Assembly: GCA_017354575.1 (NCBI GenBank) | Contig: JAFMQP010000046.1 | Span: forward strand, 1 to 14,735 | DNA: 14,735 bases | Source: Acidothermales bacterium | Lineage (GTDB): Bacteria; Actinomycetota; Actinomycetes; Streptosporangiales; WHST01 | Reading direction: 5' to 3' | Part shown: positions 1-5,380 of the stretch, one piece after another | Position numbering within the stretch: position 1 is the stretch's first letter | How the letters are laid out: each line of letters opens with the position of its first letter | Made by a program: the position numbers and the translations under genes | The notes under the pieces: generated by a model | What the model saw: only the letters and a program-made list of their open reading frames with translations | Databases searched by the model: none | What the model was told of the DNA's origin: nothing

Positions 1-207
1 ATCAGACCCATTACCTATCCCTCTCGTCACGCCACTCGCTTGGTCACCGGGGCGGGCGACCGTGGTCGGGCTCCCCCCGTGCGTCGGCCAGTATGACCCA
101 CTCCGGTGGACGTCGGTTCCTGCCGTCCACAGATCTGTTCGGACCGGGCTTGTCCACAGCCGCAGGGTCGGGGTTGCGCCCGGGCCCGAGGCGGTGGTAC
201 GTGGATG
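1..207. other. Non-coding left edge, possible 5' region of a minus-strand gene
   Basis: No convincing coding region covers this stretch. On the minus strand an ATG at 11-9 is preceded, after 7 nt, by the strong ribosome-binding sequence GAGAGGG (minus strand of 19-25), so a minus-strand gene may begin here and run off the window; only three codons are visible. A GGAACC element (minus strand of 115-120) lies about 16-17 nt upstream of GGTC/CATACT, loosely resembling an ECF-sigma promoter. Two DnaA-box-like 9-mers lie at 123-131 and 150-158. All of this is inference from short motifs. Confidence 0.3.
123..158 (+). promoter_or_regulatory. Two DnaA-box-like 9-mers
   Basis: CCGTCCACA (123-131) and TTGTCCACA (150-158) both fit the actinobacterial DnaA-box pattern (T/C)(T/C)GTCCACA, in the same orientation with starts 27 nt apart. 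TTGTCCACA is the preferred form in Streptomyces and mycobacteria. They sit in a non-coding stretch downstream of the LCP gene. This could be a small DnaA-binding or titration site, or chance. Confidence 0.3.
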
Positions 208-1344
208 TCAGCCGTGGACGGTGACGGGCTGGTCGTTGCGCAGCTCGGAGAAGAGCTTCAACGCCTTCGGCCGGTCCCATCGGACGACGCTGCCGGCACC
301 GGGCTCGTTAGCCGTCCCTGCGTCGGGCACGGTCAGCGTCTTGATCCCGCCGCTGCTCGCCTTGCGCATCGTCCAGAACAGCCGGGCCAGGTCGAACATC
401 CCGGTGCTCTTGTCGACCGTGACGCCCTCGGCACTGCTGAACGCGACGTTGCCGGCCCGGAACGGGTTGAGCAGGATGCCGGGCGACGCCGCCTTGTGGA
501 ACAGCGCGCCTAGGAACTGCCGTTGCCGCTCGACCCGGCCGAAGTCGCCGCGGGGGTCGGAGTAGCGAGACCGCACGTACATCAGGCCGTGCCGGCCGTC
601 CATGTCCTGGCAGCCCTTCTTGAACGTGATGTGCTGCTTCTTGTCGACCAGCGTGCGCTTGACGCAGATGTTGACGCCGCCGACGGCGTCCACCGCACCG
701 GCGAAGCCGCCGAAGCCGACCTCCATGTAGTGGTCGATGCGGATGTCGGTGACGCCCTCGATGGTCCGCACGGCGAGCTTCGGGCCGCCGAGCGAGTAGG
801 CGGCGTTGAGCTTGTTCCTGCCGTGGCCGGGGATCGGCACGTAGGAGTCACGCGGGAAGCTCACCAGAGTCGCCTTGCCGCCGCCCGCCGGGATGTGCAG
901 CAGCATCATCGTGTCGGCGCGCTGCCCACCGGTGTGGCCGGTGTGCATCTGGTTCTGCTGCTTCTTGGTGAGGCCGGCGCGGCTGTCCGAACCGACGAGC
1001 AGCCAGTCCTGCCCGGGAGTCGCCGCAGGCCGGCCGGGATAGTCGGCGAGGGCGTCCACCTTGTCGAGCTTGCCGTACGCCGTCGCCAGGATGCCCACGT
1101 AGATGAGCAGGTAGACGAGCACGAGCGTGAGCAGGACGCCGAGCACGCGGCGCCCGGTGCGCCGCTGCCCGGGCGGCCGGGTGCGGCGCGGCCCGCCGCC
1201 GTAGCCGCCGTCGCCGCGGCGGTGCAGCCGGGACGACTGGTACGTACGCGAGTAGTACCCGTCGTCGGCGTCCTGGCCGCGGTAGTGGTCGTCGGAGTAC
1301 TCGGGCATCACGCGAGTGTGCTCGGGTCGCTGGTCGCCTGCCAT
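208..1344 (-). CDS. LCP (LytR-CpsA-Psr) family cell-wall polymer ligase
   Basis: LCP proteins are membrane-anchored phosphotransferases that attach lipid-linked polymers (teichoic acids, arabinogalactan or capsule) to peptidoglycan on the outer face of the membrane. The protein has 378 residues: a hydrophilic, Arg/Gly/Tyr-rich cytoplasmic N-terminus of about 65 residues, one membrane helix (about 66-90, RVLGVLLTLVLVYLLIYVG) and an extracytoplasmic LCP domain. Family motifs are all visible: LLVGSDSR, RADTMMLLHI, SFPRDSYVPI, RNKLNAAY, DAVGGVNI, and DFGRVERQRQF with the basic residues that bind pyrophosphate. Two cysteines in the domain could form a disulfide. I chose ATG at 1344; an in-frame GTG two codons upstream (1350) is equally possible, and neither has a clear ribosome-binding site. 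Which polymer it transfers cannot be told. Tandem CGTGAC repeats lie upstream. Confidence 0.93.
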   Translation of the reverse strand: MAGDQRPEHTRVMPEYSDDHYRGQDADDGYYSRTYQSSRLHRRGDGGYGGGPRRTRPPGQRRTGRRVLGVLLTLVLVYLLIYVGILATAYGKLDKVDALADYPGRPAATPGQDWLLVGSDSRAGLTKKQQNQMHTGHTGGQRADTMMLLHIPAGGGKATLVSFPRDSYVPIPGHGRNKLNAAYSLGGPKLAVRTIEGVTDIRIDHYMEVGFGGFAGAVDAVGGVNICVKRTLVDKKQHITFKKGCQDMDGRHGLMYVRSRYSDPRGDFGRVERQRQFLGALFHKAASPGILLNPFRAGNVAFSSAEGVTVDKSTGMFDLARLFWTMRKASSGGIKTLTVPDAGTANEPGAGSVVRWDRPKALKLFSELRNDQPVTVHG

Positions 1345-1364
1345 GGTCACAACAGTCTCACGTC

Positions 1365-1405
1365 CGTGACCGCACGGGCGGTTGCCCCCGTGACTTTTTC
1401 GTGAC
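1365..1405 (-). promoter_or_regulatory. Three CGTGAC repeats upstream of the LCP gene
   Basis: CGTGAC occurs in direct orientation at 1365-1370, 1389-1394 and 1400-1405. The last two start 11 nt apart and read GTCACG-AAAAA-GTCACG on the coding (minus) strand. Tandem hexamers one helical turn apart are typical binding sites of OmpR/PhoB-type response regulators (such as MtrA or PhoP in actinobacteria), which often control cell-wall genes. Part of this region (1373-1378 with 1387-1392) can also form a 6-bp hairpin, so it could instead help end transcription of the small gene upstream. The regulator assignment is inference. Confidence 0.35.
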
Positions 1406-1427
1406 CCGCGCGGCTGCCCGCGAAGAG

Positions 1428-1754
1428 TCAGTCCGCGAACACCTCGGCCTCGACGAGCCGCTTGGCCGTCTCGTCCCAGCCGTCGGCCGGGTGGTCCTTT
1501 GCGAGCTGGTCGAACTCGCCGCGCAGCTTCGCGCCGTGGCCCGCCTCGACGAGCTGGCGGATCTCCTCGACGAACGCGTCGGACTGGGTCCTGAGCCGGC
1601 GCGTCTTGCCCGTGGTGAGGTTGCGGACGTACGCGTGCTTGCCGTGGTTCAGCGGCACGAGGTACCGGTGCTCGCCGAGGAAGGTGAGGCCGCCGCCCGC
1701 GGCGGTACCGGCACGCACCGACGCGCGTGCGGTCTTCGACTTCGGCTCAGCCAT
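1428..1754 (-). CDS. Small hypothetical protein, 108 residues, unrecognised
   Basis: I do not recognise this family. The start at ATG 1754 is supported by AGGAG about 7 nt upstream (CCAGGAGTGTGTC before ATG); a longer in-frame reading to 1799 would run through a terminator hairpin and is rejected. The protein opens with a short basic, Lys/Arg/Ala-rich stretch (MAEPKSKTARASVRAG), then a hydrophobic/aromatic segment (about residues 22-41, including HRYLVPLNHGKHAYVRN), then a basic TGKTRRLR stretch, and ends with about 55 residues of probable amphipathic helix rich in Glu, Lys and Ala. There are no cysteines, no membrane segment and no signal peptide, so it should be cytoplasmic. It lies between the LCP gene and the thioesterase terminator, all on the minus strand; the 77-nt gap to the LCP gene argues against tight coupling. 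A nucleic-acid-binding role is possible from the basic N-terminus but is not shown. Confidence 0.75.
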   Translation of the reverse strand: MAEPKSKTARASVRAGTAAGGGLTFLGEHRYLVPLNHGKHAYVRNLTTGKTRRLRTQSDAFVEEIRQLVEAGHGAKLRGEFDQLAKDHPADGWDETAKRLVEAEVFAD

Positions 1755-1784
1755 GACACACTCCTGGAAGGTGGAACGAACATG

Positions 1785-1811
1785 AAAAAGGGCGGTCATG
1801 CTGAGCGCCCT
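1785..1811 (-). terminator. Rho-independent terminator after the thioesterase gene
   Basis: On the minus strand AGGGCG (1811-1806) pairs perfectly with CGCCCT (1794-1789), with an 11-nt loop, and runs straight into TTTTT (1789-1785). This is a short classical intrinsic terminator about 70 nt beyond the thioesterase stop, closing the tetR-thioesterase transcript. It also sits only about 30 nt upstream of the small-protein ATG, so partial read-through could serve that gene. Confidence 0.65.
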
Positions 1812-1882
1812 GGGTAGCCGTCACGTCGGGACGAGCCACAGCAAGGGTACAGGGTGCGGCGCCTCGCTGGGCGACGCCCTCG

Positions 1883-2272
1883 TCACCCGTGCAGCCTGCG
1901 GTCGAGGACGTCGGCGGGCAGCACCGCCTGTTCGGTCCAGCCGCGGCCGACGAGCGTGCCGTCGGTGAGCCTGGCCTCACAGTCCACCACCAGCCGGTTG
2001 CCCGTCGTCGCGCGGTGGCGTCCGACGACGCCCACGTGCACGCCGACGCGGGCGGCGGCGAGGTGCTCGACGTGCAGGGCCGTGCCCGCGCCCTGTTCGT
2101 GCGGTTCCAGGTGCGGCACGAGCACCATCCTGCCGACCTCCTCGAAGTGCCTCGCCATCCAGTACGTCGCGTAGACCCGGTGGGCGGCACCGAGGTGGCC
2201 GAAGTCGACGGTCATCTCGGTGCCGACGACGACGTCGAGCCGCCGCTCGAAGCCGGCGGGGATCTCCTTCAC
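1883..2272 (-). CDS. FlK-type hotdog acyl-CoA thioesterase
   Basis: This 129-residue protein matches the fluoroacetyl-CoA thioesterase (FlK) family of hotdog hydrolases, which cleave acyl-CoA to acid and CoA. Aligned from memory with Streptomyces cattleya FlK without gaps over the core, the catalytic residues Thr42, Glu50 and His76 correspond to Thr36, Glu44 and His70 here (VYATYW, HFEEVGR, LHVEHLAA), and the LEPxEQGxGTA stretch is also shared. The lid Phe36 of FlK aligns with Ala30, so a fluoroacetate-specific role is unlikely. The start is GTG at 2272, overlapping the tetR stop by 4 nt (GTGA), which implies translational coupling; a longer reading to 2356 lies wholly inside tetR. Linkage to the paa regulator suggests it clears stalled or toxic CoA intermediates of phenylacetate breakdown, as PaaI/PaaY do elsewhere. 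That role is inferred. Confidence 0.82.
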   Translation of the reverse strand: MKEIPAGFERRLDVVVGTEMTVDFGHLGAAHRVYATYWMARHFEEVGRMVLVPHLEPHEQGAGTALHVEHLAAARVGVHVGVVGRHRATTGNRLVVDCEARLTDGTLVGRGWTEQAVLPADVLDRRLHG

Positions 2273-2850
2273 GCCGTCAGCCCGTCGAACGCCACCGCCG
2301 CGACCGCCTCGCCGACCTGCCGGGGCCCCGCGCCGGACCGGCCGGGGCGGTACCACTCGCTCACCGAGTTGACCAGACCGAACAGCAGCCGCGCCGCCAG
2401 TCGCGGCTCGATGTCCGCGCGGAGGTCGCCCTCCGCCGCGGCCCGGGCGACCAGGTCGGCGACCCGGTGGTCGAGCTCCCGCCGGCGGTCGAGCGCCCAG
2501 CGTTCGGTCTCGGTGTTGCCCCTCGCCCGCAGCAGCAAGGTGACGTAGGGCAGCTCCTCGATCAGCACCTCAGTAGCTCGCCACACCACGTACCGCAGCC
2601 GGTCGATCGCCCGCCCGGTCGTGGCGTCCGGCTCGTCGAGCAGTGCGAACAGGACGCCGGTCGCGCGCTCGAGCGCCAGCCGCAGCATGTCCTCCTTGCC
2701 GCGCACGTGGTGGTAGATCGACGACTTCGTGATGCCCGCCGCCTCGGCGAGCTGCCCCATGCTGGCGCCGTCGTAGCCGCGCTCGTTGAACAGCTCGACG
2801 GCCACCCGCAGGAGCGACTCCGGGGTGTACGTGACCCGTTGCTGGGACAT
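2269..2850 (-). CDS. paaR: TetR-family regulator of the phenylacetate operon (PaaR type)
   Basis: This 193-residue protein has the TetR layout: an N-terminal DNA-binding domain (about residues 9-55, with the helix-turn-helix about 30-49, SMGQLAEAAGITKSSIYHHV) and an all-helical ligand domain (about 60-190). It is divergent from paaA with a 46-nt gap holding a perfect palindrome, the standard arrangement for a repressor of its own gene and of the neighbouring operon. TetR-type PaaR proteins of Corynebacterium and Thermus repress paa genes and are released by phenylacetyl-CoA. By position this protein should do the same. The ATG at 2850 is 6 nt after a TATGGT -10 element, so the message may be leaderless, although a GGTGG just upstream could act as a weak ribosome-binding site. 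The downstream thioesterase overlaps it by 4 nt. Confidence 0.88.
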   Translation of the reverse strand: MSQQRVTYTPESLLRVAVELFNERGYDGASMGQLAEAAGITKSSIYHHVRGKEDMLRLALERATGVLFALLDEPDATTGRAIDRLRYVVWRATEVLIEELPYVTLLLRARGNTETERWALDRRRELDHRVADLVARAAAEGDLRADIEPRLAARLLFGLVNSVSEWYRPGRSGAGPRQVGEAVAAVAFDGLTA

Positions 2851-2856
2851 GCGTCC

Positions 2857-2862
2857 ACCATA
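2857..2862 (-). promoter_or_regulatory. -10 element of tetR (leaderless type)
   Basis: On the minus strand TATGGT (2862-2857) fits the actinobacterial -10 pattern TANNNT and is followed by exactly 6 nt before the tetR ATG at 2850, which would place the transcription start at or next to the start codon. No good -35 hexamer is seen, which is common for this type. The operator palindrome abuts its upstream side. Confidence 0.55.
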
Positions 2863-2890
2863 GACCGAACGTTCGGTCGGGCGCTATCGT
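2861..2890 (+). promoter_or_regulatory. Promoter of the paa operon (leaderless type)
   Basis: TAGACC (2861-2866, 4 of 6 matches to TTGACA) and TATCGT (2885-2890, TANNNT) are 18 nt apart; TATCGT is followed by exactly 6 nt and then the paaA ATG at 2897. The GAGG just before the ATG is only 2 nt away, too close for a ribosome-binding site, so a leaderless message is the simpler reading. The operator covers the end of the -35 and most of the spacer. Confidence 0.6.
2863..2878. promoter_or_regulatory. PaaR-type operator, 16-bp perfect palindrome
   Basis: GACCGAACGTTCGGTC is its own reverse complement. Its core fits ACCGNNCGNNCGGT, the inner part of the PaaR operator consensus that I recall from Corynebacterium glutamicum. 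It is the only such palindrome in the tetR-paaA gap and fills the space between the -10 elements of both divergent promoters, so one bound repressor could block both. Confidence 0.8.
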
Positions 2891-2896
2891 GAGGAC

Positions 2897-3832
2897 ATGA
2901 CGGAGATGCTGCAGCTGGAGTTCGACGAGCGCGTCGCCGCCGACGATCGGGTGGAGCCGCGCGACTGGATGCCGGACGCGTACCGCAGCACGCTGATCCG
3001 GCAGATCGCGCAGCACGCGCACTCGGAGATCATCGGCATGCAGCCGGAGGGCAACTGGATCACCCGCGCGCCCTCGCTGAAACGCAAGGCCATCCTCATC
3101 GCGAAGGTGCAGGACGAGGCGGGGCACGGCCTCTATCTCTACAGTGCGGCGGAGACGCTCGGCGTGGACCGCGACGAGCTGGTCGAGCTGCTGCTCGCGG
3201 GCCGGCAGAAGTACTCCAGCATCTTCAACTACCCGACGCTCACCTGGGCCGACATCGGCGCGATCGGCTGGCTCGTCGACGGCGCGGCCATCACCAACCA
3301 GGTGCCGTTGTGCCGCTGCTCGTACGGCCCGTACGCGCGGGCGATGGTGCGGATCTGCAAGGAGGAGTCGTTCCACCAGCGGCAGGGCTTCGAGATCCTG
3401 TACACGCTGGGCCACGGGACGCCCGGGCAGAAGGCGATGGCGCAGGACGCCGTCGACCGCTGGTGGTGGCCGTCGCTGATGATGTTCGGCCCGCCGGACG
3501 CCGCGTCGACGCACACCGGGCAGTCGACGGCGTGGAAGATCAAGCGGTTCGGCAACGACGAGCTGCGACAGCGGTTCGTGGACATGACCGTGCCGCAGGC
3601 CGACGCGCTAGGGCTCGCCCTGCCGGACGACGGCATCGCGTGGAACGCCGAGCGCGGGCACTACGACTTCACCGAGCCCGACTACGCCGAGCTGACGGCG
3701 GTCATCGAGGGGAACGGGCCGTGCAACGCCGAGCGGATCGCCGTCCGGCGCGCGGCGCACGAGGACGGCGCGTGGGTGCGCGAGGCCGCGGCCGCGTACG
3801 CGGCGAAGCGTGCCGGGCGGGAGGCGGCGTGA
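2897..3832 (+). CDS. paaA: Phenylacetyl-CoA 1,2-epoxidase, catalytic subunit PaaA
   Basis: PaaA is the di-iron oxygenase subunit of the PaaABCE complex, which inserts one oxygen atom into phenylacetyl-CoA to give ring-1,2-epoxyphenylacetyl-CoA. The 311 residues match the family length (309 in E. coli). The di-iron ligands and active-site residues are all present at a constant offset of +2 from those I recall for E. coli: Glu44 (HAHSEIIG), Glu74 and His77 (VQDEAGH), Asp128 (GWLVDGA), Glu157 and His160 (KEESFH). It is the first gene of the operon, its ATG follows a TATCGT -10 element by 6 nt, and its stop overlaps the GTG of paaB by 4 nt. The high sequence match and gene order make this call firm. 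Confidence 0.97.
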   Translation: MTEMLQLEFDERVAADDRVEPRDWMPDAYRSTLIRQIAQHAHSEIIGMQPEGNWITRAPSLKRKAILIAKVQDEAGHGLYLYSAAETLGVDRDELVELLLAGRQKYSSIFNYPTLTWADIGAIGWLVDGAAITNQVPLCRCSYGPYARAMVRICKEESFHQRQGFEILYTLGHGTPGQKAMAQDAVDRWWWPSLMMFGPPDAASTHTGQSTAWKIKRFGNDELRQRFVDMTVPQADALGLALPDDGIAWNAERGHYDFTEPDYAELTAVIEGNGPCNAERIAVRRAAHEDGAWVREAAAAYAAKRAGREAA

Positions 3833-4116
3833 ACCGGTCGGACTGGCCCCTCTGGGAGGTGTTCGTGCGTGCGCGTCGTGGGCTCTCGCACCAGCACGTC
3901 GGCAGCCTGCACGCGCCGGACGCGGCGATGGCGCTGCGCAACGCCCGCGACGTCTACACCCGGCGCAACGAGGGTGTCAGCATCTGGGTCGTGCCCGCCG
4001 CGGCGATCCACGCCTCGTCGCCGGACGAGAAGGACCCGTTCTTCACCCCGGCTGCCGACAAGGTGTACCGCCACCCGACCTTCTACCCGGTGCCCGAGGG
4101 CGTGGAGCACCTGTGA
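3829..4116 (+). CDS. paaB: Phenylacetyl-CoA 1,2-epoxidase subunit PaaB
   Basis: PaaB is the small non-catalytic subunit that bridges PaaAC heterodimers in the epoxidase. The product has 95 residues, the usual family length, and shows the family's start (WPLWEVFVRARRGLSHQHVGSLHAPDAAMALRNARDVYTRR), the SIWVVPA stretch, and the C-terminal DKVYRHPTFY. The start is GTG at 3829 within a GTGA overlap with the paaA stop, preceded by GGGAGG 4 nt upstream. No ATG in the right place gives a full-length protein. The next gene overlaps it in the same way. Confidence 0.95.
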   Translation: MNRSDWPLWEVFVRARRGLSHQHVGSLHAPDAAMALRNARDVYTRRNEGVSIWVVPAAAIHASSPDEKDPFFTPAADKVYRHPTFYPVPEGVEHL

Positions 4117-4901
4117 GGTCGCCGTTCTTCGCCACGCCGCCGGCTACCACGATGCCGGACGCCGCCGCATATGCCCTCCGGCTCGGTGACGACGCGCTGG
4201 TGCTGTCGCACCGGCTCGCCGAGTGGGTGGCGCACGCGCCGGAGCTGGAGGAGGACGTCGCGCTGGCGAACATCTCCCTCGACCTGCTCGGCCAGGCGCG
4301 GGCGCTGCTGGCGTACGCCGGTGCGGTCGAGGGCGCGGGTCGCGACGAGGACGCGCTCGCGTACCTGCGCGACGACCGCGCGTTCACCAACATGCAGCTG
4401 GTCGAGCTGCCGCGCGGCGACTTCGGGCTGACGATCGCCCGGCAGCTGCTGTTCTCGACGTACCAGCGGATGCTGTACGCACGGCTCGCGGCGTCATCGG
4501 ACGAGACGCTCGCCGGGATCGCGGCGAAGGCCGAGAAGGAGGTCGCGTACCACGTCGACCACGCGACGCAGTGGACGCTGCGGCTGGGCGAGGGCACGGC
4601 GGGAAGCCACGCGCGGATGCGGGCGGGGCTGGTGGCCGTGTGGCCGTACGCGGACGAGCTGTTCGAGGCCGACCCGCTCACCGACCGGCTGGCCGCCGAG
4701 GGCGTCGGCGTCGACCCGTCCTGCCTGCGCGGCGAGTGGGACGCCGCCGTCGACGGCGTGCTGCGCGAGGCGACGCTGGAGCGGCCCGAGGTCCGTCCCG
4801 CGGCCGGCGGTGGGCGCCGCGGCCTGCACACCGAGCACCTCGGGCACCTGCTCGCCGAGATGCAGTCGCTCCACCGCGCCCACCCGGGGGTGACGTGGTG
4901 A
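4113..4901 (+). CDS. paaC: Phenylacetyl-CoA 1,2-epoxidase structural subunit PaaC
   Basis: PaaC is the ferritin-like structural partner of PaaA in the epoxidase. It shows the expected AYALRLGDDALVLSHRLAEWVAHAPELEEDVALANISLDLLGQARALL and the C-terminal LHTEHLGHLLAEMQSLHRAHPG. I chose GTG at 4113 (262 residues): it has GGAG about 6 nt upstream and repeats the GTGA overlap seen at the neighbouring junctions. An internal ATG at 4152 would give 249 residues, almost exactly the E. coli length (248), but has no visible ribosome-binding site. The first 13 residues are therefore the uncertain part. The stop overlaps the paaD start by 4 nt. Confidence 0.94.
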   Translation: MRSPFFATPPATTMPDAAAYALRLGDDALVLSHRLAEWVAHAPELEEDVALANISLDLLGQARALLAYAGAVEGAGRDEDALAYLRDDRAFTNMQLVELPRGDFGLTIARQLLFSTYQRMLYARLAASSDETLAGIAAKAEKEVAYHVDHATQWTLRLGEGTAGSHARMRAGLVAVWPYADELFEADPLTDRLAAEGVGVDPSCLRGEWDAAVDGVLREATLERPEVRPAAGGGRRGLHTEHLGHLLAEMQSLHRAHPGVTW

Positions 4902-5380
4902 CCACGACGACGTCGCCGCGCGACGTGGCCGCGCGGGTCACCGACCCTGAGCTGCCGGTGCTCACCGTCGACGACCTCGGCGTGCTGCGTGACGTCGCCG
5001 TCGACGCCGGCGGCGTCGTCGAGGTGACGATCACGCCGACCTACTCGGGCTGCCCCGCGATGGACGCGATCAGGTCCGACATCGAGACCGCGCTGCACGA
5101 CGCCGGGTACGCCGACGTGCGGGTGCGTACGGTGCTGCGCCCGGCGTGGTCGACCGACTGGATCAGCGCGGAGGGCCGGCGCAAGCTCGAGGAGTTCGGC
5201 ATCGCGCCGCCCTCGCCGGTTCGCGCCGGCGGGCCGGTGCCGCTCGCGCTCGGCGTCCGTTGCCCTCGCTGCGGCTCGCCCGACACCGAGATGACGAGCA
5301 GGTTCGGCTCCACCGCGTGCAAGGCGCTGTACGTCTGCCGCGCCTGCGCCGAGCCGTTCGACGCGGTGAAGGCGCTGTGA
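4898..5380 (+). CDS. paaD: Epoxidase maturation protein PaaD (DUF59/MIP18 family)
   Basis: PaaD is needed for an active epoxidase and is thought to help assemble its iron or iron-sulfur centres. The 160-residue product (about 165 in E. coli) has an N-terminal DUF59/MIP18 domain (about residues 8-85, VTDPELPVLTVDDLGVLRDV, then TPTYSGCPAMDAI with the family's conserved Cys) and a C-terminal metal-binding ribbon with CPRC, a single Cys in STACKALYVC, and CRAC (about 124-155). The start is GTG at 4898 in a GTGA overlap with paaC, with GGGGG about 7 nt upstream; GTG one codon earlier is also in frame. paaE follows with its ATG sharing one base of the paaD stop. Confidence 0.94.
   Translation: MTTTTSPRDVAARVTDPELPVLTVDDLGVLRDVAVDAGGVVEVTITPTYSGCPAMDAIRSDIETALHDAGYADVRVRTVLRPAWSTDWISAEGRRKLEEFGIAPPSPVRAGGPVPLALGVRCPRCGSPDTEMTSRFGSTACKALYVCRACAEPFDAVKAL

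Noticed and set aside
523..1404. Plus-strand open frame of 293 codons opposite the LCP gene
   Set aside because: It overlaps nearly the whole LCP gene, whose family motifs are all present; the plus-strand product is low-complexity Ala/Val/Arg-rich.
2273..2356. Longer N-terminus for the thioesterase
   Set aside because: The extension is Arg/Gly-rich sequence read inside tetR; the GTG at 2272 in a GTGA overlap gives a protein that starts in register with FlK.
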